Notes under the pieces: model-generated | Database searches by the model: none | Told to the model about the DNA's origin: nothing | Seen by the model: only the letters and a program-made list of their open reading frames with translations | Translations under genes and position numbers: made by a program | Part shown: piece by piece, positions 16,409 through 24,502 of the stretch | Layout of the letters: each line of letters begins with the position of its first letter | How positions within the stretch are numbered: the stretch's first letter is position 1 | From: Alkalihalobacillus deserti | GTDB taxonomy: Bacteria; Bacillota; Bacilli; Bacillales; Bacillaceae_D | DNA length: 64,000 bases | Direction: 5' to 3' | Assembly (NCBI RefSeq): GCF_020734105.1 | Contig: NZ_JAJAFR010000015.1 | Coordinates: 1-64,000 of the forward strand

Positions 16409-18193
16409 TTACTCGCTTCCAAAAAGCTGCTCAGTTATTGTTTGTTTTCTCAATAATAACTCGTCATTTACAGCACCTGGAAGGGCTTTATATTGACCAG
16501 CCTTTTTGATTTCCTCTGCCCGCCTTTCTAATCGGTTAAGCATTGCATAATCTAATTTAGCTTGTTCTACCTGATTATTTGTAATTAATTCATCAATTTC
16601 TGTCATTAATCGTAACATTGATACTTCATAAATCGTTCTTTCGACTGCTATTTTTGCAGGGGTAACGTAATCGCTATTAAGTGAAGATCTAGTGCTGGCA
16701 CCAGAAACTTGACCTATTTTTTGCTCTGTTATCTTTAGTTGTTTAGTAAATGGGTCGTATTGATTTTCAATAGTGGAGATATTACCACTGTCAATTGTGG
16801 AATTAAACTCGATTAGGTGTCTAGACATGATAGCACCCTGAGCATGGGCTTCACGCTCTTTAAGTGTATAGTGGACAGCATTAGGTAGTTGCTTATAGTT
16901 ACCGGCTTGTTTAATCTCCACTGCTCGCCTTTTTAAACGTTCTAGTTTTGCCATTTCACTCTCTGCATTTTGAAGGCTACCTGATTTAGCTAATTGTTCA
17001 ATTGATTGAATCAAGCGAATTTGTGATACTTCATAAATAGTACGCTCAATCGCCACTTTGGCTGGAGTAATATACAGGTTTCCAAGTTTGTCTCGAGTGC
17101 TTCTTCCAGCAACTTGACCAATTTTCAACTCTGTTAATCGTAATTGACTAGTGAAATGATCGTAAAGATGATTAATTGTAGTCATATTTCCACTGCTTAT
17201 AGCGCTCTCAAATTCCGCTAAACGTCTAGTTAGAATAGAACCTTGAACACGAGCTTCACGTTCACTAAGCGTATGATTAACACTACTTGGGAGATCTTTA
17301 TAATTCCCGGCTAGCTTGATTTCAGCAGCACGTCTTTTCAGGCGTTCTAGTTTAGCCATTTCATTTTCCGCTTCTGAAAGGTTGCTTGATATAGCTAACT
17401 GTTCGATTTGTTGGATCAGTCTGTATTGAGAAACTTCATAAATGGTTCTTTCAATCGCCTCTTTGGCTGGTCTGATGTATCGATTGCCAAGTTCATCACG
17501 GTTCCTACTTCCTGAAACTTGACCAATCTTCTGTTCTGTCGTTTTTAATTGTTTAGTAAATCCATCGTATAACTGATTAATAGTAAGAAGGTTCCCATTA
17601 TTTATAGCACGATTGAAAGAAGTGAGTTTCTTTTGTAACTCATTTCCGGCTTTAACGGCCTCCATGTATCTTGCTTGCTCTGGATTTAAATACCCATGGC
17701 TTACTGCGATTGTTGCAAAGGAAGACTTAGAACTTGTAATAACAACTTTAGTATTTAGGTTTACTCGTGAATAGAGCCATCTCACTTCATCATTGTGCAT
17801 TCGAACACAGCCGGCACTTACATAGTTCCCTATTGAACTAGCATTATTATTTCCGTGAATTGCATATGTAGTTCCGTATGTACCACGAGCGTCAAGACCT
17901 AACCAACGGTCACCTAATGGGTTAGAAGGAGATCCCCCAGGTATACCTCCACTGTAATATGGACGATTAGTGATTTTATTTACAATTCTAAATGTGCCTT
18001 CAGGAGTTAAAGTTGAATTCCTACCGGTAGCTACTTGAAACGTCCTTACTAATTTCCCACCTTCAAAAAAGGCTAGTTCATTTACAGACTTATTAATAAT
18101 AATTAATTGTTCCTGAGTTGACGCATGAGCAGAATTACTGGCAAAAAAAAGACTAATAAAAACTAATAAAAATGACAAAATTACCTTTTTCAT
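16409..18193 (-). CDS. Secreted L,D-transpeptidase (YkuD) with three SbsC-like modules
   Basis: 594 aa from ATG 18193 (GGTGGGTG upstream). Signal peptide 1-24 (SAHA, then ST). A YkuD L,D-transpeptidase domain occupies about 27-155 with His113 in AIHGN and the catalytic Cys129 in SAGCVRM. Three tandem copies of a helical module of about 135 residues follow (about 185-320, 320-457, 457-594); each repeats elements such as QLKxTExKIGQVSG, YxxPAKxAIERTIYEVS and MAKLERLKRRAxEIKxAGNY. These modules resemble the N-terminal region of the S-layer protein SbsC, which binds secondary cell-wall polymer, and the protein at 18566. The enzyme should cross-link or modify peptidoglycan while held on the wall by the modules. 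Divergent from 18566 across a 370-base gap. Confidence 0.85.
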   Translation of the reverse strand: MKKVILSFLLVFISLFFASNSAHASTQEQLIIINKSVNELAFFEGGKLVRTFQVATGRNSTLTPEGTFRIVNKITNRPYYSGGIPGGSPSNPLGDRWLGLDARGTYGTTYAIHGNNNASSIGNYVSAGCVRMHNDEVRWLYSRVNLNTKVVITSSKSSFATIAVSHGYLNPEQARYMEAVKAGNELQKKLTSFNRAINNGNLLTINQLYDGFTKQLKTTEQKIGQVSGSRNRDELGNRYIRPAKEAIERTIYEVSQYRLIQQIEQLAISSNLSEAENEMAKLERLKRRAAEIKLAGNYKDLPSSVNHTLSEREARVQGSILTRRLAEFESAISSGNMTTINHLYDHFTSQLRLTELKIGQVAGRSTRDKLGNLYITPAKVAIERTIYEVSQIRLIQSIEQLAKSGSLQNAESEMAKLERLKRRAVEIKQAGNYKQLPNAVHYTLKEREAHAQGAIMSRHLIEFNSTIDSGNISTIENQYDPFTKQLKITEQKIGQVSGASTRSSLNSDYVTPAKIAVERTIYEVSMLRLMTEIDELITNNQVEQAKLDYAMLNRLERRAEEIKKAGQYKALPGAVNDELLLRKQTITEQLFGSE

Positions 18194-18565
18194 CAAAACA
18201 CCCACCAATCATAAAAGTCAAAGTAAAACTAGTATAATCATTAACTTATAAAAAGGGTGTAGAATTATAGCGAATAGATCTAATGAAATAAAAAAATAAG
18301 TTATAAGACATAAGATGTAAGACGGATATAATTTGTAAAATTATTTATATAAACAATAGAAAATTTGAAAAAAATGCCTTATGATAGTTCTTATGACACA
18401 AAAAAATTCATTTCCAATGCTTTACAAGAATTCAAATTTATATTGATTCCATACATAATTTGTGAAATAATATCAAAGTGAAGCAGAGTACTAGTTTGAT
18501 AAGTACATTCTATATTTGAATGTTGAAATTACTATAAATACATAAGAAGAAAGGGGCTTTTTTCC
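18194..18565. promoter_or_regulatory. AT-rich divergent promoter region
   Basis: 372 bases between the divergent L,D-transpeptidase and SbsC-like genes. It is very AT-rich and should hold promoters for both. TTGATT at about 18443 and TAATAT at about 18468 are candidate -35/-10 hexamers for the plus-strand gene but the spacing is about 19, so this is tentative. AAAGGGG at 18551-18557 is the ribosome binding site for the TTG start. Confidence 0.4.
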
Positions 18566-20110
18566 TTGAATAAGAAAAAAGTAACAAAAGTTGCATTAGT
18601 ATCTACACTAGCTACAGCTGCATTTGTAGCTGCTACACCAGCTGATGCAAGTGCTGTAACGCCACAAGAATCAGTAAAAAATGCTCAATTAGAAGCGAAC
18701 AAACTTATCCCTCATTACAATTTAGTATCTAAAGGTAAGTTTGAAGCAACAGCGGCATTCGAAAAACAATACAGTGTAACACTTCAAGCAATTGAAGAAG
18801 CTAAAAAGGCAATTGGTCCTGTTAAAGGGGCAGAGCGTGTTTGGTTAAACGATCAGCTACGTTATGCGGATGTACAACGTGTTCGAGCTGCTCGTATCAT
18901 TGATGCTGGTAAACATATTCAACCATTAAATGTAGCGGTTGAAAACTTCCAACAATACTTAGGTCATGAAGTTACTGCGGATACAGTTGAAGCGTATGAC
19001 GCACTTTCTTCTGAAATTAAAAATGCAGAGCGTGCAATAAGCCGTATTTACGGACCTGAAAATCGTGCCATTGCAGGTAATGATCTTGTTCAACCTGCCA
19101 AACTGATCCGTGAACAATTAATGTGGGAAATCTCTGTTTATAATCTAGTTAATGAAATTGATGGTTTACTAGAAGCAGGAAAAGTTGAGGAAGCTGAAGC
19201 GAAATTTGCTGAACTTGATCGTGTTAAAGAACGTGCTGTAGCATTTAAAGAAAAAGGTCAAGCTCTTTATCCTGGATTCTATGAAAGATATGTACAAGTT
19301 GACGCTCAATTAGAAGCGAAAGAAGAAGCGGCAAAAGCTGTGTTTGCTGAATTAACTGATGAACCAGTGGAAGAAGAGCCGGTTGAAGAAGAACCAGTGG
19401 AAGAAGAACCAGTGGAAGAAGAGCCGGTTGAAGAAGAGCCGGTTGAAGAAGAACCGGTTGAAGAAGAGCCGGTTGAAGAAGAGCCGGTTGAAGAAGAGCC
19501 GGTTGAAGAAGAGCCAGTGGAAGAAGAACCAGTGGAAGAAGAACCAGTGGAAGAAGAGCCAGTAGAAGAAGAACCAGTAGTAATCGATGGTGGACTTGAA
19601 GTAATTGACTTCGACCACACTTCAATTACCGTTACTGGTTGGGCTGAAAACACTGATACTGTAGAACTTGAGCTAGTTTCAGATGAACTTATTGTAGAGC
19701 TTGGTACAGTAGCTGTTGAGGTTGATGGTTCTTTCGAATCAGCGTATACGTTTGATGAAGAATTACCAGCAGGTTCTTATGATGTTAATTTATATGTAGA
19801 CGGAGAGCTATTAGATTCTACTACTCTAGTATTGGAAGAAGTAGAGCCTCCTGCGCCAGAATTTGTCGCGTTAGGTAAGGCAGCTGAAATTGGTATAGTA
19901 GCAGATGCATTTGTAGTAAGAGTCGTAACAGTTTCACTTGACACTGTTGGGGATGCTTCAGAAGTTAAGCTTGTTCTTGAATCTGGTGAAGAGCTTGAAT
20001 TTGCTTTTAATGCTGATGATTACAATGGCGATGGTGGATATCGTTTAACGACATCTAACATGGCTCATACTGTAGCAGTTTTAGGTGCAGGTACTATTTA
20101 CGCAAAGTAA
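18566..20110 (+). CDS. SbsC-like S-layer/wall-anchored surface protein with EEEPV repeats
   Basis: 514 aa from TTG 18566 (AAGGGG at 18552-18557). Signal peptide about 1-29 (TPADASA). Residues about 35-260 are a helical module close to the N-terminal secondary-cell-wall-polymer-binding part of SbsC: ANKLIPHYNLVSKGKFEATA, FEKQYSV, QAIEEAKKAI, LRYADVQRVRAARIIDA. A pure acidic Pro linker of about fifteen EEEPV units (19363-19580) follows, then a beta-sandwich Ig-like domain (about 345-425) and a second beta domain with DDYNGDGGYRLTT. No LPXTG. The protein is probably held on the wall non-covalently, the repeat acting as a stalk. Other-strand and frame-shifted ORFs over the repeat are shadows. Confidence 0.85.
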   Translation: MNKKKVTKVALVSTLATAAFVAATPADASAVTPQESVKNAQLEANKLIPHYNLVSKGKFEATAAFEKQYSVTLQAIEEAKKAIGPVKGAERVWLNDQLRYADVQRVRAARIIDAGKHIQPLNVAVENFQQYLGHEVTADTVEAYDALSSEIKNAERAISRIYGPENRAIAGNDLVQPAKLIREQLMWEISVYNLVNEIDGLLEAGKVEEAEAKFAELDRVKERAVAFKEKGQALYPGFYERYVQVDAQLEAKEEAAKAVFAELTDEPVEEEPVEEEPVEEEPVEEEPVEEEPVEEEPVEEEPVEEEPVEEEPVEEEPVEEEPVEEEPVEEEPVEEEPVVIDGGLEVIDFDHTSITVTGWAENTDTVELELVSDELIVELGTVAVEVDGSFESAYTFDEELPAGSYDVNLYVDGELLDSTTLVLEEVEPPAPEFVALGKAAEIGIVADAFVVRVVTVSLDTVGDASEVKLVLESGEELEFAFNADDYNGDGGYRLTTSNMAHTVAVLGAGTIYAK

Positions 20111-20148
20111 TAGTTAGGTCGTTAACAACTTGATAAATTTATGATTTT

Positions 20149-20197
20149 AGCTCTACCTGAGATTGTGTAACGTGAAGAAATCGGGTAGAGCTTTGTA
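20149..20197 (+). terminator. Hairpin between the SbsC-like gene and the next small gene
   Basis: AGCTCTACC (20149-20157) pairs with GGTAGAGCT (20184-20192), followed by a weak TTG tract. May terminate partially, leaving the 20217 gene on readthrough or its own promoter. Confidence 0.6.
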
Positions 20198-20216
20198 GAA
20201 GATAGGAGGTTTTTAT

Positions 20217-20678
20217 TTGAAATTCTCAAATAAAGTGTTTGCTGCGGCTTTAGTAGGTACTGTAGCTGCTACTGCTTTTGTACAGACGGCTCCTGCTGAA
20301 GCAGCGTCACCGACTAAAGGGTTTGTTTTTGAAACAACTGAAGGTAAAGCAGTGGTAAGTTTAGACCAGTTGATTGTTGTTATTACATCTCCAGGTCATG
20401 GATTACGTGATCATATCTTTGAAGGGTCGAATTTGAAAGTCCCTTATGGTTTCCAGGATAATGCTGACCGCTTTATTACATTAGATGCTTTCATTAATGG
20501 GTTAACATCAAATGCTGGTAAATCAGTAGAAGAGGTATTTGGACTAATTACTAATACTGTACCGACAGAGGAATCAAACCAATTCCTTATCCCAAGTGTT
20601 AATAATGGTCAATTAGTCTTCACACCAGTTGCTGGTGACCAAGAAGAAGAGCCATTTAAAGTTGTAGATATCTATTAA
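20217..20678 (+). CDS. Small secreted protein, function unknown
   Basis: 153 aa from TTG 20217 with AGGAGG six bases upstream. Signal peptide about 1-29 (VFAAALVGTVAATAFVQTAPAEAA, cut before SPTKG). The mature part is a mixed alpha/beta protein without cysteines and with an acidic C-terminus (DQEEEPFKVVDIY). It contains ITSPGHGLRDHIFEGSNLKV but no motif I recognise, and no anchor. It lies in the same orientation behind the SbsC-like gene, with a similar signal peptide, so it may be a partner exported with it. Confidence 0.75.
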   Translation: MKFSNKVFAAALVGTVAATAFVQTAPAEAASPTKGFVFETTEGKAVVSLDQLIVVITSPGHGLRDHIFEGSNLKVPYGFQDNADRFITLDAFINGLTSNAGKSVEEVFGLITNTVPTEESNQFLIPSVNNGQLVFTPVAGDQEEEPFKVVDIY

Positions 20679-20714
20679 GCGAACGGTTATGAGTAATCGT
20701 TAGTGGTAGTAAAT

Positions 20715-20762
20715 AAGCACTTAGCTAAGGTGGATTCAAGCCGAAACTAAGTGCTTTTTATT
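20715..20762 (+). terminator. Terminator after small secreted protein
   Basis: AAGCACTTAG (20715-20724) pairs with CTAAGTGCTT (20747-20756), then TTTATTTTA. Confidence 0.85.
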
Positions 20763-20914
20763 TTATGAAAGAATTGTAAGTAAGTGATCGAACGAGAATT
20801 TGGTGTGGAATTTTTCGATAATTAGAGCAATGTACTTTGGATTGAAGAATTTTTAATTCCATTCCTACTTCTAGTCTAACTAGATCAGTCTTATAAAAAT
20901 AGTCACTTTTAGAG

Positions 20915-21103
20915 CTTGTTCAAAAAGGGCGGTTTTCCTTTTTTGAACAAGCTCGAAGCAATGAGCGAAGCCACTGCAATGTTTTAAGTCGATCCGAGTG
21001 GTTTTCTCGGATAGACGCGCAGTGAGTGAAGCCATTGCAACGCCGCATTAGGAGAGAGGATATTAAAGGGTTCAAAAAGGGCGGTTTTCCTTTTTTGAAC
21101 AAG
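20915..21103. repeat. Pair of identical hairpin repeats flanking inverted GAAGCC motifs
   Basis: A hairpin made of TTCAAAAAGGGCGGTTTTCC and TTTTTTGAAC occurs at about 20928-20956 and again at about 21070-21101. Between them CAATGAGCGAAGCCACTGCAA and CAGTGAGTGAAGCCATTGCAA are near-identical direct copies of each other in their first 20 bases. A related arrangement (a GCAATGAG-like motif beside a hairpin of AACTAAAAAGG and CCTTTTTTAGTT) is at about 39030-39091. These look like dispersed palindromic intergenic repeats. Confidence 0.55.
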
Positions 21104-21197
21104 ATCTTTTATGGGTATGTGGATAACTTAATTTCCTTTGGGAAGTACTGGGTATTTCTTGGTAGTTTGATAGAATAGGAAGAGAGCTGATATAGAA

Positions 21198-22538
21198 GTG
21201 TTTAAGAAACTAATAGTCATATGTTTATTCACATCAAGTTTATTATTTACTCAACAGTCGGTGTTTGCAGAGGAAATAGATGAATCTATTATAGAAGAAG
21301 ACGAGCTGAAGAAAAGTGAAGCTCTTGTAGACGATTCAGAGGCGGAAGAGGAACTGGTTAAGTCCGCTCAAGAAGAAGAGAGAGTGGGGGTGAATCCATC
21401 CGAAACGGAACTGCGTCAAATGCTTACGGAAAAAGCATTAGAGCATGGAATACCGCCTGAGATTTTAAAGGCGATCGCGGAGAAAGAGTCACAGTCAAAG
21501 CAGTTTGAAAATGGAAAACCAAAGATTTCAGTGATTGATGGTGGAATTGGGATTATGCAAATTACACCAAGCCGAATAGAAGAAAATCGTTTTGATGAAG
21601 ACAGGCTAAAATATGATATCGAATGTAATATTGAAGCTGGAATTGATATCTTATTAGAACGTTGGAATGATTTTAGTGGAGGAATCATTCCTCGCATTAA
21701 TGCTATGGACCCAATGATTCTAGAAAACTGGTATTTTGCCTTAATGGCTTATAATGGACTTGGTCTTGACGGGGAGGGGATTGGCTATAATAACCCATTT
21801 AGCAGAGTTTCTACGTACCAAGGTCAAATTTATAATATTATTAGAAGTAATAGTTACGTGCAGACAAATGTAAGTCAAGTCCCGTTTTTCGAGATTATTG
21901 AGTCAAGAATTATGAAATTTCCTTCGCCTGAATTAAATTGGCCGGATGCAATCACTTATTCGACTCAGATGTTTGATGCGGGAAACCGGGCTATGATTTT
22001 AAATGAATTAGAGCCAGATGATAAGGATGATTATGCTTATGGAAATCTGCGTAGTGTGCCAGATATGCAAAGCGGTAATCCAAAAGGCATCCCGCTGTAT
22101 ACAGAAGTTGAAATCATCAGCGGTCCGTATTACCAGGACACAAATAGAAATAATCACTACATTCAATACGAGGTTCAAGGTGACAACATCAGTGGATTTA
22201 TGACTTCCTCTAATTTACGTCATTTAAAAGAAAAAGAGTTTGCTCCATGGGAGAAAGAAATGGGAGCAGTTGACCAAGAGAAACAATGGACAATCGCCTT
22301 TAACCAACCTTTAAATGAAGAAACTGTACAAGCACGTACGGTTTATGTACGGGATGATCGCGGCAATGGGGTAAGAGGGACGGTCACGTATAATCAAGAG
22401 GACATGACCATTACGGTGAAACCGCGAGAAGAACTTTATAAAACAGATCGAGCGTATACCCTTCATATTGATGGGGTGGAATCAGCAGAAGGAGAAGTTT
22501 TAGAAAGCGCCATCCAAATGGACTTTTCAATTCAATAG
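21198..22538 (+). CDS. Secreted lytic transglycosylase-like protein with SbsA-type Ig domain
   Basis: 446 aa from GTG 21198, ribosome binding site weak (GGAAGAGAG). Signal peptide 1-25 (SVFA, then EEID), an acidic linker, then an SLT/lysozyme-fold domain (about 70-215) with the likely catalytic Glu97 in AEKES and the GIGIMQITP motif. A middle segment (about 250-345) resembles an SH3-type wall-binding domain (IPLYTEVEIISGPYY). The C-terminal 90 residues (EKQWTIAFNQPLNEETVQA) form an Ig-like domain of the SbsA/Big_5 type, also found in the 27239 protein. It should cleave peptidoglycan glycan strands at the cell surface. Confidence 0.83.
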   Translation: MFKKLIVICLFTSSLLFTQQSVFAEEIDESIIEEDELKKSEALVDDSEAEEELVKSAQEEERVGVNPSETELRQMLTEKALEHGIPPEILKAIAEKESQSKQFENGKPKISVIDGGIGIMQITPSRIEENRFDEDRLKYDIECNIEAGIDILLERWNDFSGGIIPRINAMDPMILENWYFALMAYNGLGLDGEGIGYNNPFSRVSTYQGQIYNIIRSNSYVQTNVSQVPFFEIIESRIMKFPSPELNWPDAITYSTQMFDAGNRAMILNELEPDDKDDYAYGNLRSVPDMQSGNPKGIPLYTEVEIISGPYYQDTNRNNHYIQYEVQGDNISGFMTSSNLRHLKEKEFAPWEKEMGAVDQEKQWTIAFNQPLNEETVQARTVYVRDDRGNGVRGTVTYNQEDMTITVKPREELYKTDRAYTLHIDGVESAEGEVLESAIQMDFSIQ

Positions 22539-22546
22539 ATTGATAG

Positions 22547-22588
22547 AAAAAAGCTGCGCGGAGCACAAGCCCCAACGCAGCTTTTCTT
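22547..22588. terminator. Bidirectional terminator between convergent genes
   Basis: AAAAAAGCTGCG pairs with CGCAGCTTTTC around a 17-base loop (stem 22551-22558 / 22576-22583). Confidence 0.85.
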
Positions 22589-23334
22589 TATTTATAATAC
22601 TCAACCTTGCCTTGTTCTAACTCTTCTACTGAATACGTACTTGCAGAAACCGTTACAAAGTATCCACCAGTATTATCATAAAGTTCAGGGTTAAACTCCA
22701 TTAAAAGTGGTTCTTCACCCTTCATTTTAACGAATATACGCAGGTCAGAATTAGGGTGTGGTAAGCTTTTTAAAGGAACGGCAGCAACTGTCTCTACATC
22801 AAAAAGATTTTGAACGAGCCCACCTAATGAATTAGCAGTTCCTAACGCATACTTCGTTTCGACAGGTTCTTCTTTTCCTTCCTCTTTCACAATAATTTCA
22901 ACATGGTGCTCCGGGTACTTGTCTTTGACTTTATCTGTGTATGAATGAATCACTTTTTCACGCTCAGCGCTGCTCGTCTCAGGTTTAAATGTAATCGTTG
23001 TTTTGGCAACCTGTTTACCAACGAAAACTTCGCTAGCAACAAAGCCTTCTGATTCACCCTTCAAACTAGATGTGGCTTCATTAGAAAGCTCTTCATCTTT
23101 TTCTGTTTCTTCATTAAAAGACTCAGCTGATACGTTGACTATGGGATTTAAACCAGTTTCCATTTCTTCGGTTGTAGCTTCAGCTTCCACGTTCTCATCA
23201 TCTTGAATTTCTCCAGTCGCGTCAGTAGCAGTCGGTGTAGATGTTTGTTCCGAAATTTTGTTTGAAAGGGCTACGATCGAAACGATCAAAACAACAACAA
23301 GTACAGCAGCACCTATTCCTATATATTTCTTCAT
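22588..23334 (-). CDS. Membrane-anchored extracytoplasmic protein, function unknown
   Basis: 248 aa from ATG 23334 with GGAGG seven bases upstream. An N-terminal membrane anchor (about 5-25, IGIGAAVLVVVLIVSIVAL), an acidic linker (about 35-100) and a C-terminal globular domain of about 140 residues with VGKQVAKTTITFKPETSS and KVKDKYPEHHVEIIVKEEG. No catalytic motif recognised. It is followed downstream by a shared terminator and lies next to slaP/secA2 in the same orientation but with a 245-base gap and a terminator between, so it is its own unit. Confidence 0.7.
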   Translation of the reverse strand: MKKYIGIGAAVLVVVLIVSIVALSNKISEQTSTPTATDATGEIQDDENVEAEATTEEMETGLNPIVNVSAESFNEETEKDEELSNEATSSLKGESEGFVASEVFVGKQVAKTTITFKPETSSAEREKVIHSYTDKVKDKYPEHHVEIIVKEEGKEEPVETKYALGTANSLGGLVQNLFDVETVAAVPLKSLPHPNSDLRIFVKMKGEEPLLMEFNPELYDNTGGYFVTVSASTYSVEELEQGKVEYYK

Positions 23335-23528
23335 CTTGGGTTCCTCCAATATATCTTTATCTCTCCATTAGTAAGTCTACTGAAAAAGTCATGCAATATC
23401 TACTGTTTTATTAAAGGAAATAGTAAAAAATGTTTAATAATGACAGATGATTTATAGTAAAACGAGCTAATTAATCATCATAAACCCTCTTAAATTAGAA
23501 AAAGAGTAAAAGCTTAGTCATGATACCA

Positions 23529-23563
23529 ATCAAAAACGCTTGGAAATCGTCCTCCAAACGTTT
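23529..23563 (-). terminator. Terminator downstream of slaP
   Basis: AAAACG-TTGGA pairs with TCCAA-CGTTTT with single mismatches (about 23529-23560), just beyond the slaP stop on the minus strand. Confidence 0.65.
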
Positions 23564-23579
23564 TAATGACGGTACAACT

Positions 23580-24488
23580 CTATCTAACCGGAGTAGCCTT
23601 CCACTTCGATAAGTCAGGCTTGTCCTTCTTTAACAGATCTTTCGTAAAAATAAACGTCCATGGCTTACTCGTATTCGCTTTAATCACAAGTGGATCCAGT
23701 TTAAAGCCACCTTTAGCAACGACATCATTAGCGGCATCCTCTACTTGAAGGGAGAGCTGCTTTAGTGTCAAGGCTTTGTCATGACCATTACGAATCAGCA
23801 TCGTGACATGCAACAGACCATTTCGATCAAACTTGGCTTGTAATCCAAGAAAGTTAACTTCTCCAGGTTGAAGGGGAGGCAATTTCTCTACTTTTTCTTG
23901 TAGCTGTTGCTTCGATGCAACCGTTAAGGCTTTTTCCCATTTTTCGTCTAGGTCGAGTGCATGCTTTTGGTCGGATGGACTTAGTGAAAAAGCCAATTTC
24001 CAGCCCTCATCAGGTACATCTGAAAGAATCATATCCTCTGTCTTAAATTCAAACAACCAAGGACGGCTACTTGCTGCAGGGATTTGCCCAAGTTCGCCAA
24101 GTTTAAATATCTTTTCAGCAAGTGTTTGATCATCTCGACCAATTAGGGCAAGTTTGGCGTCTTTTAATCTAACGGCTTTCTGTAGTCCATTTCTGACAAA
24201 AGCTGTTACTTTAAAGCTATCACTCGTTCCCTCAATGGAGATTCCGTGTAAAGACAATTGATTGGATTGTAATGGCGGCAAATCTTGGTGTAAAAATTGA
24301 TAGACATACAAATCCTCTTTGCTTATATTCCAAGAAGGATGCAAGGAGAGTGTTGTTTCCACTTCCTTTTTTCCAGATGGAGGTGTCTCTTCTTCTAAGA
24401 GATCGCTTGACAAGATTGTATTTTCAGCCCCTTCTAAGGAAGGTTGGTTGTTCCCCTTTTTCTTGAATAAGAATCCCACTACATTCAT
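23580..24488 (-). CDS. slaP: Accessory Sec system S-layer assembly protein SlaP
   Basis: 302 aa, no signal peptide. After a charged N-terminus it contains two copies of a beta-rich domain of about 120 residues (about 70-155 and 200-290). Each starts LPPLQxxxxxxxGL/I, continues with a VRNG/IRNG turn and ends with KPWTF or RPWLF, which is the duplicated SLAP domain. In Bacillus anthracis SlaP is required with SecA2 for efficient secretion of the S-layer proteins Sap and EA1. The gene lies directly after secA2 (14-base gap), confirming the pair. It predicts that at least some surface proteins of this organism use the accessory Sec route. Confidence 0.9.
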   Translation of the reverse strand: MNVVGFLFKKKGNNQPSLEGAENTILSSDLLEEETPPSGKKEVETTLSLHPSWNISKEDLYVYQFLHQDLPPLQSNQLSLHGISIEGTSDSFKVTAFVRNGLQKAVRLKDAKLALIGRDDQTLAEKIFKLGELGQIPAASSRPWLFEFKTEDMILSDVPDEGWKLAFSLSPSDQKHALDLDEKWEKALTVASKQQLQEKVEKLPPLQPGEVNFLGLQAKFDRNGLLHVTMLIRNGHDKALTLKQLSLQVEDAANDVVAKGGFKLDPLVIKANTSKPWTFIFTKDLLKKDKPDLSKWKATPVR

Positions 24489-24502
24489 ACTCCTTTCAAA
24501 AC

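Noticed and set aside
19245-19653. Ser/Thr/Gly-rich, Leu-rich and Lys-rich frames over the EEEPV array
   Set aside because: Alternative readings of a 15-bp tandem repeat.
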